Assembly (NCBI GenBank): GCA_963969395.1
Contig: OZ017801.1
Location: forward strand, 14,823,611 to 14,887,610
Origin: Pseudoscleropodium purum
Lineage: Eukaryota > Streptophyta > Bryopsida > Hypnales > Brachytheciaceae
Direction: 5' to 3'
Length of the DNA: 64,000 nucleotides
Of this stretch, positions 23,393-36,105 are shown in pieces; position 1 is the first letter of the stretch, and each line of letters starts with the position of its first letter. Below the pieces are notes generated by a model. The model was given only the letters and a program-made list of their open reading frames with translations. It had not been told where the DNA came from and searched no databases. A program made the position numbers and the translations under genes.

Positions 23393-24782
23393 TCATCTAC
23401 TGCCATGTCTCCTCTTGATGGACACTGTCTTGGCATCCACCTCCAGTTTCTGCCACACCTTGGTGACCATGTTGTAAAGGCAGAACCTCCTCGCCGTCTC
23501 GTACTTGAAGAACCAAGAATACACGAGCACGTAATCTCCACAGAAACTCGCGTGGATGGTCAGAAGGGCCCCATTCCTAGCGTGGCCAGCAGGATCATCC
23601 CGACCTTGAAGCCAAAGTTTGTACAAATCCTCGGGCATGCGGTCGAACACTCGCCACTCCTCATCAACCAGCTCCCACAATGAAAGGGAGTTCTGAAGAC
23701 TCGGCATCATCCACCACGTCCAAAATGCGGCCGTTCCATGCGCCCAGGGTGTCATTGCAGTAGTGCTAAGATTGCATGGACGTCACTGCCCCATCCCCAA
23801 TGGGAGCATCAATGGAGCTCCAACTCGCGGTTTCGAAATCATACACCAAAATCTCGAGAGAGAATTCCTGAGTGATGTACACGCGCCCGTTGCAAGCGGC
23901 ACACCCAGTGGTGGGATGCAACTGATCCCCGCGCACCTTTGGACGACACGGCTGGCTCTCCCACGACCGCCGCTTTGAATCATATACTAGGATATTCAGC
24001 TCCAGACATCCGAGAACGAGCTTGAAGGGGTGAAGCCCACTCGCCTCTTCGGGGAAGCATACAAGCATTCCGAGAACCGTTTGCACTCGTCCATTGTGAG
24101 GGACTTCAGCCACATGCCTGCTCCAAACGTTGCAACGGAAGGACCGCGGAACGTGATTCTTGTCCTTGGGAAGGTTCCAATCATGCACGTGCACGACCAA
24201 TCCATGTTGATACCCAGGTCGATGACTACAAACCAAACCTTCGTTGGCAACGAATTGATGAGACGAAGGAACCAAATCTTGGGAGTCACCCCGTCTCTTC
24301 CAAACCCAGGAGGGCTTGTACACGAGGGAGCGACGCAAGGGTTGGGGCTCCATTGGTGTCAAGAAGTTGCTTCTGCGGCGGGGAGGCTCGGCTTTGGCGG
24401 ATTTGTTGTATGTCAAAATGCCATCCAATCTGTAAAAACAACCGCCTCGAGTGTACAAAGGGAAGAAGGGCTTGGGTAGAGACGACTGCAGGGCCATGCG
24501 CTGGCAGGCCACGGCGTACCAGGCCTTGCACACGGCTCGAAGCTCGAAAAAGGCCTCCAAGGAGAGCCGACAGTACACGTGTTCCAGCAGGTCGATATGG
24601 TGCTGCAAGGTGCCCCAAAGCTCCGGGTCTATGAAGCTTGTGGTAGGCTTGGGAAAGGTATTCTTTGGATTCTCCTTGCTGACTCTCTCCTTCAAAGCAT
24701 TTTGTTTCTTCTTCTCCTGAACTGCCGCTGCTCGCTCCGCCGCAGCTACAAGCACTGTGTTGAACTTCTGCGTAGGTGCCAT
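23393..24782 (-). pseudogene. F-box protein gene with a late stop and frameshift
   Basis: The main frame (24782 to 23766, 338 codons) has an F-box at residues about 53-94, including LLEHVYCRLSLEAFFELRAV and CKAWYAVAC. It is followed by beta-rich kelch-like repeats (LNILVYDSKRRSWESQP, NGRVYITQEFSLEILVYDFE). It then meets TAG. Coding similarity continues past the stop in the same frame (LGAWNGRILDVVDDA) and then shifts frame near 23700 into LWELVDEEWRVFDRMPEDLY, GDYVLVYSWFF and VTKVWQKLEV, ending at 23393. A whole protein of this type would be a substrate receptor of an SCF ubiquitin ligase. The 5' leader with its intron is intact, so the damage looks recent, or one base is wrong in the assembly. 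A 338-residue truncated product is possible. Confidence 0.65.
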
Positions 24783-24810
24783 TGATAATTCTCGATGCGG
24801 AAAAGTCCGA

Positions 24811-25284
24811 CCCTACAAAAAGTGTGCAACTCGAATCAGCATGTCACAATGAAAACGACTAAATCTGTCTACCGACTGGCTCGCATGCATAGAGTCTCTC
24901 CCTCCCGTAATTTAGGTTGCTTGGAAAATTTCATAATAGTTACGAGCCGAATTACACAGAGTGGATGTGAGCTAGAGAAGAAAAGACGCAACACTCTTTG
25001 GTGGATAAATAGATCGATCTCTTCACCTATACACATCTTAAAGGTCTAAGAGCTCGAATTTCATTTGGGTTCAAGAGTATACAGTTTCAGAGTGGATCTA
25101 GCCTAAAGACAACCCCAACCAGCGCCACCGCAAAGAATGTAACACAAAGAATGTATCACAACAAGTTCATCCTCCATTCAAAGACCAACTGTGCATGTAC
25201 TTTTACTCTTTGCAAGACTAAAAGAATTCAACACATCAAGTCAGACGTTCAGAGCATCCTTCGAGATCGAGACAAAACCATACC
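24811..25284 (-). other. 5'UTR intron of the F-box gene
   Basis: On the minus strand the donor AAG|GTATGG (25284) and acceptor TTTTTGTAG|GG (24811) bound an intron ending about 28 nt before the ATG at 24782. The leader exon lies at about 25285-25630 and may itself be spliced (GTAAG near 25474; TTTTGCAG near 25410). Confidence 0.5.
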
Positions 25285-25639
25285 TTAAAGGAATTGGAGC
25301 ACAACGAGCTTGAAGAGTGGCATATGCAAAAGTTGACTGGAATTTCGACAGAAGCTAGCATTAGCTGCGTGCCTTGCGATCCTGCAACAGCTGCAAGCAA
25401 ACTTCCTGCAAAAGGCAACACATAAGGCAATGAAAGCAAGCGACGATAGATGAATCGTGCGGATTGCCTTACGAAATACGAAGAGAGAGTGAGAGAGTAA
25501 TTGTACCAATTGGCTGTTACGATGGCATTGTGGATCCGAGTGATTGATCTGTCAACTATGTAAGTGAAGAGTAATTGAGTGCGTAATGGAAGTTGGCGTT
25601 TCGAAGAAGCTGGATAGCAACAAGCATCCATTAGCGCCG

Positions 25640-26535
25640 CAATTTGAACACTTAGAGGGACGGCGTACGTAATAAATGCGCTGGATTTTCAATGCTTTTT
25701 TTAACGACTCTCGTGACTCTTTCACACCGCTGCAGAAATCTCAAGAAAAGGAGAAGTTGAAGAAATACAGGACTGGGGGAATGCGGCAGTGCAAGGCCTC
25801 ACATCAAATTCCCACAAGACCACTGTTTATCCTAAGTTGTTACCGGTAGGGGTGTGTGACACAAATTTCATCATTTCATAATTAAAGATGCTCTTATGGA
25901 TTTGGATAAATTTGAAACAGAATTAGGTAAAGAAGAGAGCATTCAACAATTTGTCATACTGACACAAGCTAGTTCTTCAAATTAGATGTTATGAAAGTCA
26001 TGCAATAAAGGTCCTCAACTTCCAAGTTCTAATTTTATTTGCTAATGCAAACAGTTATTTCATACCACCAATCATGATCAAATCTGATCATCGCATAATG
26101 TTTATTACATTTGTGGCATAAGATCAAGAGTGTCACCACGAATCACTTCACAAGCGCTCACAGATGTCGCGGGCAAGCTAACACAGTATACATGCCGGTC
26201 ATATTTAGTGTTGATGACCCTACCAATAGACTTAAAAAACAGAACACCTCCTATTCCTACGGCACAAATTTCAGACCAAAATTTGCTACAATACCGAACC
26301 TTCACATTTTACATTTGAAGTGCCGATTAACTCAGCGTACCGATCAAGAATCCTGATAAAAAAAAATAGTCTCATGTACAATCTAACAAAATATGCAGGA
26401 AACAGAATACCACACTACCCAAACAAAACAAAAAACAACCTTTTCACTTATGAACTCGTCTGGGTATCTGACAAAAGGTCAGTGTAAAAATGCTCAAGTA
26501 GAGATGCTCAACCAGTTCTTGGTTGTGCCCTCGCT
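25640..26535. other. Intergenic: F-box gene promoter side and 3' flank of next gene
   Basis: 25640-25800 should contain the F-box gene promoter on the minus strand; no clear TATA box was seen. 26105-26535 is presumably the 3'UTR of the neighbouring minus-strand gene. The open frames here are judged chance. Confidence 0.4.
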
Positions 26536-28743
26536 TTAGATAGTTGATGTTGAATGCAGGTTTGTAGCTGGTTTGAGGCTGTTGGAAGACTGTGAAGCAA
26601 GCATTCTGGTCCTTTTATCTTGCTCTCTCTGGATCAAAGCCTCAGCGTCTCTCAAGGCTTTGTTCCGCCTCTGCTCCTCCTGTTGGGCAGCAATTCTAAC
26701 CGCTGATGCAAATGTGAACATCGCCTTGGCGGACTTGTGTCTGAAGATTCAACATGTATACTATCAGTCAAACATGCACAGGGTTCACACAGAACTGGAA
26801 ACGGAATTCCTCTGACATAAAATAAGGTAGAGGATACTACAACCGTAAGGTATCCGATCCCGTTACCTATATTCACCAGTGATACCAACAGAACCTCATC
26901 TAACCATGCACCTGGTTAGACTTATTCGCAAGTGGTGCACGCATGACTTGGCTAAATGTCTATCACCAATCATCTTTGAAAGGAAATAGAGTTTTCTACA
27001 ACGGTATCCCATACCGCGGTCTACGACGACCCCCCACTTTGAAATTGCATATACAATTCACATGATAATAAATAAAATCGATCTCAGCGTATTTGGCTTT
27101 TGTACCCCAGAGGTCTCTCCAGGTTCACCGAATCTCCCAAAAGTTTCAATCCTACAATTGGAAAAATGCTTGAAGTATCCTCTATATGGCAGAAGATTGT
27201 GCGACTGTAAAGAGTTGACTTACTGCATTTCGTGATTTGCATCCTCTGCACCACCCATTGTTACCACTCGTCGCACTGCTTCCTTGCAAACCGCTTCAAG
27301 CTGTTGCCAGTCACCCCCCATTTCCTGCAATTGCAAACCATCGAACAAACTTAGTTGAATAGACTACAGTTTTATAGTGTCTTAGCAGAATCGACACCCG
27401 TTTTAGAGTCAAACATTTGAATGACTCCAATCCAAGATCGGTAAAAAGATTCTCAACCAAGACATCATTGCAAAACCTTTAAAGTTTCCAACATTCGAGG
27501 CTCATGTGGGCGTATTGTCAGAGCCAAACAAAAAGGGGCAGAAGATCACCTCAGAGCACAAAAGTATTGCATAGTAAAATTCATGCACCATGGTATCCCT
27601 GTCGTAGTGGTCCTTGCCCATCCTAGACATGTTGATATATTCTTGTAATCCTTGGAGTATCGAGCTCTTCTGAAAGTCACCAAACCTCTGCGCTTCATCA
27701 CTCATGGAGCCTCCGAGCACCAAGACCATCTCCAGTGGCACCGTGCTTTTCTCAGCATCAAGCTACAGTGATCAGAAATAAACGACTCAGTTGACCGTAA
27801 ATCAATTCAGTGACGTAGGATTCGTTTCATTAGTAGGATTCGTTTCATTAAGTCTTAAATTTTCCCGTTTCACACATTTTACCCCAAGTCATGAATTCTC
27901 TGTCTCCACTGTTTGTTTTAAATTTCTCAGAACTTGCTGTCAATTCAGGAAGAGCTACACTCTCACCTCTTGTATATGACACTCTCATTATATGACAATT
28001 CTCATACAATGCCAGAATCTTGGGAACGGACATCCAGAGTTCAAAACTCCCCTTAGAATTTTATTATAAAACTCTCTAACTCTCTAACTCTCTCGATATT
28101 TGCAACGAAACGCGAATGAGAAAAAGTTCAACGCAAAATATGATGACCAGAAGTTTATTAGATTGTACGCTACCTCTGTAATATCACAATGACATACTGA
28201 TTCCACATCACAACAACTGCAAACTAAAACTACGACGACGACAGTTTTGCTAGTCATAAAAAAAGAGTCTCAAGTGCACATGAAATTTCAATCTAAAAAG
28301 AGTTAGTCACTCACCAGCCTCTTCGCAACTTGCTGCGAGACAAGGGTCACCTCCTGTTTATACCCAGCCAACGACAGATAATCAAGCTTCTGCAAAGCTG
28401 CAAGACATTACATAAATTGACCATGTCAGTCGATCCAAAACCCTCTACTCTCCAAATATACACGAAATCTTTCGAATGAATTAGGTCATCTCACAAAAGT
28501 GCTCACAATGAACCTAAGATCTACTCATCCCAAGATCATAACATCACCTTGAAACAGAAAGTCACTGGGACGCAATCCCTTCTTCTTGAGTTCCGCGAGC
28601 ACATCCGCCTCGTGCTTCGTGGCGTACTGCTTGCGCACCTTGTTCAACCCCCCCGACAAAGCCGCCATGCCTTGCTTGGAAGCGCTCAACATCATCCCTA
28701 GACCCTTGAATGCAATAGCACCAGCTCCATCTGCGTTACTCAT
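26536..28743 (-). CDS. Unrecognised 265-residue protein, five exons
   Basis: The minus-strand exons are 28743-28548, 28397-28315, 27762-27550, 27324-27224 and 26740-26536, all with GT..AG introns, summing to 798 nt. The start MSNADGAGAIAFKGLGM is the first ATG in this exon. The chain is rich in Ala, Gly and Met at the N terminus (about residues 6-32, possibly an amphipathic helix). The middle is helical with conserved-looking blocks (YKQEVTLVSQQVAKRL; HDRD-like DHYDRDTMVHEFYYAILL). A charged Gln/Glu/Arg-rich helix follows (AAQQEEQRRNKALRDAEALI), then a Ser/Thr-rich tail. No signal peptide or membrane segment is evident. I do not recognise the family. Exon phases and codon composition strongly support a real, intact gene. 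Confidence 0.75.
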
Positions 28744-29170
28744 CTTCACAAATCGTTCGGAACACCTCCACAGATCAAACAGAGCAGGAAACACAAACAG
28801 GAAACACCCTGGTGCCGAAAACCCAAATCGAATTCCGCAATAATTGTGAAGAAGCTCGAATCTGAGATGAAGATGGTCTACGGAATCTGACGGAAGCGAA
28901 AGGATTGGAAATGAAGTGGTTATGAGGATTGGGAGCAGGTTCATATGCGTCTGGAGATGGGGATTTCGACGACGAGATCGTCGGCGGGGATACTGAATTT
29001 GGGAAACGACAGGGGTGTTCAGCATCACAACTGAGCCGCGTTTTCTTAGTACTGTTTGAGACACTGCCTGGGGCAACCAAACACCGACCTATGATGGATC
29101 TGATGTGGCATGGATCTGCCAACTCGGCATGACACGTTGTCTTCCTGCCAGCTGTCAAGGAACTACACAC
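28744..29170 (-). promoter_or_regulatory. Leader and promoter region of the five-exon gene
   Basis: GC-richer sequence upstream of the ATG at 28743, open in the coding frame to about 29076 but without a further convincing protein. The 5'UTR and promoter are expected here. No TATA box was identified. Confidence 0.35.
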
Positions 29171-29189
29171 CTCTGTCTGGAAGGACGTG

Positions 29190-32100
29190 TTGCCATTTTA
29201 TTGGCCATTTTATTGCAAGTCTGCATCAGAATTTTACCCTGAACTTAACCGTTTAACCGACATTCATGTCTTTTATTGGAATATTACATACTTTTTGTTT
29301 ATATTTGTTAGGTCAATTTCAACAAATTTGATGTTCAATTTTTTCTTTTTTTTCTTTCTTTTTCTTTACAAAGTTCAAGTATCAACCTCCACTCATATTA
29401 TAAGTTTGCGCATACATTACAAAAAAATTCAGCCTTGAAGGCTGCAAGTTTTGAACTCCCCAAAACCCTCAGGTGCAATTAGAGAAGAATTCAAACTGTT
29501 TTTTATTTTTTATTATTTTTTAATGAAAGCAGCTGATGTAGCACTACTTGTGTCACATCAGTGCCACATCTAATTTAATATTTTTTATTTTCAAAATTAT
29601 TTCTTTTCAAAAAAATTATTTTTTATTTTTCTATACTTGCATTACAGCATGCTGAAAAACCAAACCTTAACGACCCTCCCAAGGCTCAGATATTTCCTAA
29701 TGGACAGTGGTGCAAAAGTGAATTAGTATGGCATAATTATGCAAAGCACACAACTTATACATTCCATCAGGCCTTTTTTTTTCATTGAGTGCCAAAGTGG
29801 CAATATAAAAATTTTAAGTGGTGCTCTAAATTTCAACATTCATCCACATATTGGATAGAAAATATCACATCACTACATATTACATGTCTATAATTCTATT
29901 TTCGTCCACAATTTGGTGATTTCATCAAAAAAAAATTTATTTGAAGTTTTTTGGCAAAAAACTTTATTTTTCGTTGCTAGCTTTTAGCCAAATTTTTTTT
30001 TTCTAGTGCAATTTGGCACCAAAAAGCCAAAAAAAAGCTTTACATTCCATTAGAAGAGTTTGGGGGGAGAGAGAGGGGGGGGGCAAAAGGGCCATTTCAG
30101 GCTTGTATTCCCTGTAATTCCCTTTAGAGTTAAAGAACGCCAAGCTGTTAGAATTTTTTTCTTGAAAAAAAAATATATGAAATGAAATTCTTAAAATGAA
30201 AAAAAAATTGAAAAAGCATTTCAATTTTAATTTTTGAAAAAAATATATTTAAAAAATAACATGGTAGTAGCTGTGCTATATCAAGCAACAACTACCGTGA
30301 GTTCCGACAGGCTAAGAACCCTAGGGAACTCACAACCTTCCAAACTAGGTTAATCTCTTTCAAGAATACAACAAATTTGTAGAATTTCAACATTTAGTAC
30401 ATGGACAAATAAGTTGCTTAGATCTTTCAATTAATCATACATTCAAATGCTTGTTTATATCAATGAACAAACCACTACATTCTGTTTGTAGGCTATTGCT
30501 AGTCCAACTTCAAACTAACTAGAGTTTGAGTGATTCCAATCACATATATATTCTGTGGACTAACTATGGAATTTATTTACAAGTACTATTCATACTTATA
30601 TGCTAGTTGAGTCAATTTCCATTAGAGTAGCTTCATTCATTGCCTCCCATTCATCTTCATATTGTACATCTATGGGAGCATTCAATTGATCAAGGCTTGC
30701 AGAATCCTCCTTTATAATCATTAGCTCTTCTTCTTGTGGATGGTTTACAAAACATTGAGGGTCAAGTCTAGGAAGCAACAAAGATTTATTCTCTACAAAT
30801 TGAGTAGGACTTGATATAGATCGAGTTGTTGTTGGTCTTACTTGGAGACACATCTTTACGATCGGCCACTATTACATGGTTTTTGAGTAGCATTAGAAAT
30901 AGTTGTTTGATAAGTTGAATTGTTGGCATTGCAAAAATCACGACTTGGTTTAAGACGGACACAATTGGGATCCAACCTTTGAAAAACTAGAGTCACCAAA
31001 TATGCATAAGGATGGGAACTATTAATGACTTGTAATGTACCAAAGTAAGACGGCACAACTACAATAGCTATGGCAATGGCTCCAAAGAGAACTTAAGGAA
31101 AAGAACACATTAGAGAAGTTTTAGCCCCATTAGAGGAGTCTTCTACCCTTGGGAGGGTTGTGAGTTCCCAAACTACATGAACAACCTTGCAGAGGGCTGC
31201 GGCAGCTTGCTAACGTGGCACAACGACTACAAAGCTCCAAAATAATAATTTTTTTTCTCCTTTTTTCTTCATTCCAAGATTAAATTTTTTTTTTTTAACT
31301 TTTTTTTTGGGAATAGCCATTCTTCAGAAATAGTAGGGGGGGAGTTCGTGACACAGTAGCTTGAAACAGCCCTCCTCGACCCCCAAAAATCTTCTAATGT
31401 CTAGAGGGCTATGAGTTCTTGGCAATTCCTAAATTGCGAGAACTGCCCTATAGCAATTTGCTTATGTGGCACAACAACTACCGTGTTTGAAAAAAAAAAT
31501 TCAACTTTTTTCTTCATTTCAAGAATGAATTTTTTTTGGAAATAGCCATTCGCTAAAACTATAGGGGGGGGGGGGGGGGAATCGCGGGGAACACCAACTT
31601 GAAATAGCCCTCTCAAACCCCAAGAAATCCTCTAATGCTACTTAAGCTTAAAGTGAGTGCAAATGAATGGCACCTTGAAGCTTGGACCAATACTATTAGA
31701 TGAGATTTCAGCCCTTGAGAGGGTTATGAGTTCCCATGCACTTAGCTCAGTTCCCACTACCCCATAGCAGTTACATGACGTGGCAGAATGACTACCACAT
31801 CACTTTTTCTTTTTCTTTTTCCAAAAAAATTAAAATTTCTTTTTCAACTTTTTTTTGCATTTTCAATTTTTTTTTTTAAATGTTAAAAAAAAACTAAAAA
31901 CTCTAACAACAGCCATTCCCAGATTGCTCAAGGAACAATGCCAGGAATAGGCCCAGACATCCCTCCAGACCCCCAAAATCATCTAATGTATAGAAATCCT
32001 AAACCAAAGTAAAAGACCCATTCCAAAGTAAAAGATCCATTACAAGTTACAATCAATAGTAAAAGAATTCAAAGTTATAAAAAAATTTAAAAAAATGAAA
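29190..32100. repeat. AT-rich region with degenerate repeats
   Basis: The region holds four diverged copies of a unit containing GTTATGAGTTCCCA-type sequence followed by CTATAGCA..ACGTGGCACAACGACTACC. They lie at about 31130-31220, 31390-31490 and 31700-31800 in one orientation, and at 30260-30345 in part reversed. They are separated by T- and A-tracts and spaced about 260-310 bp. G-runs occur at 30061-30084 and 31563-31579. No gene is recognised apart from the fragment at 30596-31056. Confidence 0.45.
30596..31056 (-). pseudogene. Possible decayed coding fragment
   Basis: Two adjacent minus-strand frames (31056-30856 and 30853-30596) have non-repetitive, protein-like composition, including YAYLVTLVFQRLDPNCVRL and an acidic EDEWEAMNEATLMEI. 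They are separated by one stop and a frame change. I do not recognise a family; a retroelement or host gene scrap is possible. Confidence 0.2.
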
Positions 32101-33429
32101 GAGATTCAAATTTGGATGAAAATAGGATTTATTATTTTATTATATTATGGCAACAGCACAGGGCACACAGCACAGGGCACACTGGTAAATCTGAGAATAC
32201 GATCCCCGGTATACGAAACCCAAAAGAAGGGTATCTGCACCACTCGGCACCGTACTCTTCAGTGAACATACCGGCCGGTCTGCTCTTATACCCTCACGAT
32301 TTGAAAGTGCTTCAGTAATAGTAGCATAACCCTAAGAAGTGGTCATCGCAGAGGTAACAATGGTGCCCTTGAGATCCTTGGTTTCTGAGAGGTTTTCTTC
32401 ATGCGATCGAGGTGTTGAGTGGATTAGTCGCTGCAATTCGGACTCAGCTCCGGAGTTACAGATTCTAGGGTTTTGACGAGGTGAGAGATTGGATCATTCT
32501 TGGGTTATAGAAAGAGCATTTTGATGTAGATCGCTGTTTAAGTTTGAGGATGCTGAAGGTTTTTAATGGAATTGGTACATTCGAATTGCATAGCGTATTC
32601 CTGATTCGAATTTTGACGCTTGTATTGTGATTTCTTGCCACATTTGGGGTTTTGCGTCCGTTGACCTTAATCTCGATGCTATTTGTGTCATTGTTTATGT
32701 TTGGCATTGCACTTTTCGAAGCTCTGAGCGTGATCCGAGTCCGCAAGCAATTTAGGTAGCATGTCTGTAGCGTTTGCAGATTCTTGCAAGGAATTTTGAA
32801 GTAGGGCACGGAGTTTTGACCTTTCTCACCCGTATCTTTGTGATGCTCCTAGATGCGTGCATTGTTGTTTCCTCTTCTTAATTTTCTCATTTTCACTGTG
32901 AGTTTCTGTATGATGTACCGTAAATGGACGTCTGGCTGACAAAATTGTGGTTAGATTGAGTAAGACTATTATTTTGATGGTGATGTGTGAAAGAGAGACG
33001 AGATGGCTCACATTCAGTAGATACAAAGCATATGCATAAGGTATTACTCCTTAAAGCACTGAAATAAGAAGTTCTGAGACTGTTCTGAGATTGAAAAAAC
33101 TAAGCTCAGCTTACCCATTTTTTTAAAATTTGGGAGCTATACAGTATTGAATTAGTTCTGAATTTTCAAATCCATTGTAGTGTCTTTCCCCAAGCCAAGC
33201 CCTACATATGCTTAGAGCATTCCTTTTATCTCCTTCAAGTGTTTAATGAGAAGGCTACAACCAAATAAATTTCCACAATTGGGATTATAGAGTGGTAGTT
33301 TTCATAGGTTTGAAGCTGCTATAAGGACTGTACAAGCATTACTTAGATTGTAATTCGGAGAAATTGTAGGCTGCGCTTTTAAAGAGCCAAGCTGAATTGG
33401 AGGATCTACCTTGTGCATGCAGAAATAAG
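32100..33429 (+). promoter_or_regulatory. Upstream/leader region of the SPRING-like gene
   Basis: Composition becomes gene-like from about 32150. The first coding ATG recognised is at 33430, so promoter, 5'UTR and possibly a leader intron lie here. No exon could be fixed. The minus-strand frames 32465-32809 and 32826-33026 look like shadows. Confidence 0.35.
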
Positions 33430-36105
33430 ATGATCAATAGCCTGTTGGAAATGAAGACATCTTCCAGCAATTACAGGCTACTTATCTTGTTGATCTGGTT
33501 CCTTTGTTACTGTTCACTTTGTTCATCAGTGCGCATAATTGGGTGGGTTAAATCACTCTCATTTCTTTTTAGTGTGAGTATTTAGAGTATTAGTTTTTGA
33601 TTAAAATCTTCATAGTGTTATGTGAGGTTCCAGATTTGATCAGGATAACCTGCTGCTCAGTAAGGGACAATAGTTGTATTTTGGCTTAGATACCTTCTCA
33701 AGATGAGCTTATGGTTTATTTTGATACCCCTTAATAAGTTGATTTGTACTTTTATTACAGAGACCAAAGATCGAAAACAAGCGGAGATGATGTATTGCAG
33801 TGCAATAATACTGTTCAGGGACGTTATTTACTCTCTGATAGCCGTGGTAAGAGATAAGTTACTATCTGTGGTTTGCAAATGCAATGACAATTATGTCCTA
33901 GACAATTTGATTCATACAATGGTTCTTATTTCTTTCCAAAGATAATCTGCTCATCGATGTCCTTCGATGTAGTGCCGACAATGCGTGGCCACCTTCATTT
34001 GAAACAATTCTAAAATCATCGGCTGCGTAGATATGGTCAACAGTTGGCATCTTATTGTTTTTGTGATTGACCGTCAGAATTTGATTTCAGGATATGTTTG
34101 CAATATCATGGCGGTCGATCCTGCCACAGCGTGCTGCCCAGAAGGAGGAGAACAGTATTCTTGCCAGTAAGCACTGAAGTGTTTGTAATATTTCACTTGC
34201 ACGTAAAGCAGTTCATAAGCGACAGTTAGACTATCAGCATGTCATTTATCAATGATATGTATGCAGGATTTGATATTCGTCTCTTGTAAATGCAGGGGTT
34301 GCAACACACTGTCGCAGTGCTGCAGTTCGTATGAATATTGTGTCTCATGCTGCTTAAATCCAATGCGGGTGGGTCATCCTCATTCCATTTTTATCTGTAT
34401 ATTCATTTGTTCAAATCATTGGTGTTACATAGACTCTGAATTCATACTTGAAGTTCTAAAGTGTCTACGGTTTTCTTGTGTAGACAGCACTGGAGGTTGC
34501 ATTGAAGACAAAGCTTGCCCGGCAGGCAACTGCAGGTTGTTATTTTCCGAACATCCAGTTGTTTTTGGCTGTCTAGTCGAATCTCTGTCTTGACCTATCC
34601 TAACAACTATCTTTGGGATGGTATCTGGACAGGGATGTGGACCAGTTTATTTGACTACTGTTCCGGACGCTGCCGACACAACTCTGAGAGTGTGGTATGC
34701 CCCCTGAACTACTTTCGTGCCAATTTTATGTGAGTTTTGGAGCTATTGACACTTTGCTAACGCATGCACCTGGCTTAGGTTCACGAAAATGCCTATGTGA
34801 GCGGTGAGCACCACTGTTTTTCAGCGACATCCACTCCACCAGGTGTGGTTTATTCTCTGTTTCTTATTTATTAAACAACTTGGAATATCCGAAGCAGAGG
34901 TGTTTGGAGTATTCTCCTGTTAATTTTATTATCTTATTATTACAGGGGAAGCAGTGGAAGCGAGTGCTGAGGATGAACTGGCCGACGTGTCTGTTATTGT
35001 TGGCGGGTAACGCAATTTTTCTTACTGTTGTGACATACTAGTAGAAACCTAGCCACATTACAATTGGTAAGAAACTTATGTTAGAAACTGCCTTAAATTG
35101 CGTTACAGTTCGCAGGGTTTAACATGGCTAGGTTTTCTGAAAAGGGGGACTTTTCTACTACTTATTCACTCTAATGCATGCTTTCGTATCCTGCTTTCCT
35201 TGGTTTGCTAGATCTCAGTTTCATGCCAAAAAACTAAAGGTGTGGTCAAGTAAACTGGAATATTCTCCCGAAGGGTTTCTTGTGAAGGGTGCAAGATTTA
35301 TTTTTCTACTGCTTTCAACAATATGACTGTCTGTTATGCAGACAAGGATTGTCTTGTGAGACAACTTGCAGTGCAGCGGGCCTTTCCTGTCGAGAGGACA
35401 AACTAGGGGCTCTTAACAGTTGCGCAGAGTAAGTTCTAGATTAGCTTTTGTAGCTAGATTGACTTTGCCGTATTAGAATTGGAATATATGATCAAATTAA
35501 TTCAGTGCATTATGTATTGGATTTGGTTGGTCTTCTATTAGGCAGGGAAGGTTGAGGTACACGACAGAGTGTGTCCACCGTCTCTGATATTCTATATCAG
35601 AATTTGAGTCTGAAATTATTTTACTTCCTGAATTTATGTTCGTTTAATTGACAATTACAAATGAGATGCATCGAGGAAGTTTGACTTTTGATGCAATTGA
35701 AGTATGCACAATATTGATAGCATCTATTGTCGAGCTATGGTCATATGTTTAGGTTGGAACTAAACATCAGGGCTTTGTATATGTACATGGAAATGTTGTA
35801 ACACAGAATGTATCTGAATAAATGCAGGTTACAGCAATACAATGAATGCAAAGGGCTGTGCATACCTAGCTCTGGCCCAGACCAACCCGCAGAGGTTGTT
35901 AGTGGGGCACCCGAGCACATGGTACCTTTCTCTCCTCTTCTTGTTGCATTCTGAGAATTGAGGTCGCTAGGGTTAAACAGGCAATCTAACCGTTTGCAAT
36001 TTTCATTTACAGCACCCAGGCGCATGCTTGTTCAGCACTCAAGTCAGCCAGCTATCATGTAGTGGCTATCATCCTTTTACGCGTCGGCTTTGTCCCTGTG
36101 CGTGA
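33430..36105 (+). CDS. SPRING1: SPRING (C12orf49) homologue, plant type, eleven exons
   Basis: The exons are 33430-33542, 33761-33846, 34091-34166, 34296-34368, 34484-34535, 34633-34694, 34779-34842, 34946-35006, 35342-35428, 35828-35921 and 36013-36105. Every junction is GT..AG and phases agree throughout, giving 861 nt and 286 residues. A membrane segment lies at about 16-34, followed by the family core: QCNNTVQGRYLLSDSRGYVC (51-70), CC at 81-82, QCCSSYEYCVSCCLNP (99-114), a segment with DYCSGRC (141-147) and SVVHENAY (153-160). A second Cys-rich block (about 201-285) ends GYHPFTRRLCPCA and is absent from the animal protein as I know it. In animals SPRING is a Golgi membrane protein that enables site-1 protease, and so SREBP processing. 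Plants have site-1 protease but no SCAP/SREBP, so a role in protease maturation is inferred. An in-frame Met at residue 8 is an alternative start. Confidence 0.9.

Noticed and set aside
23755..23785. TAG in the F-box gene as a splice acceptor
   Set aside because: The only upstream donor would make an intron of about 21 nt, far below any functional plant intron, and the later frameshift would remain.
27100..27160. Extra exon (reading IETFGRFGEPGETSG) in the five-exon gene
   Set aside because: Its donor phase does not fit the last exon, whereas joining 27224 directly to 26740 keeps the frame and gives a sensible protein.
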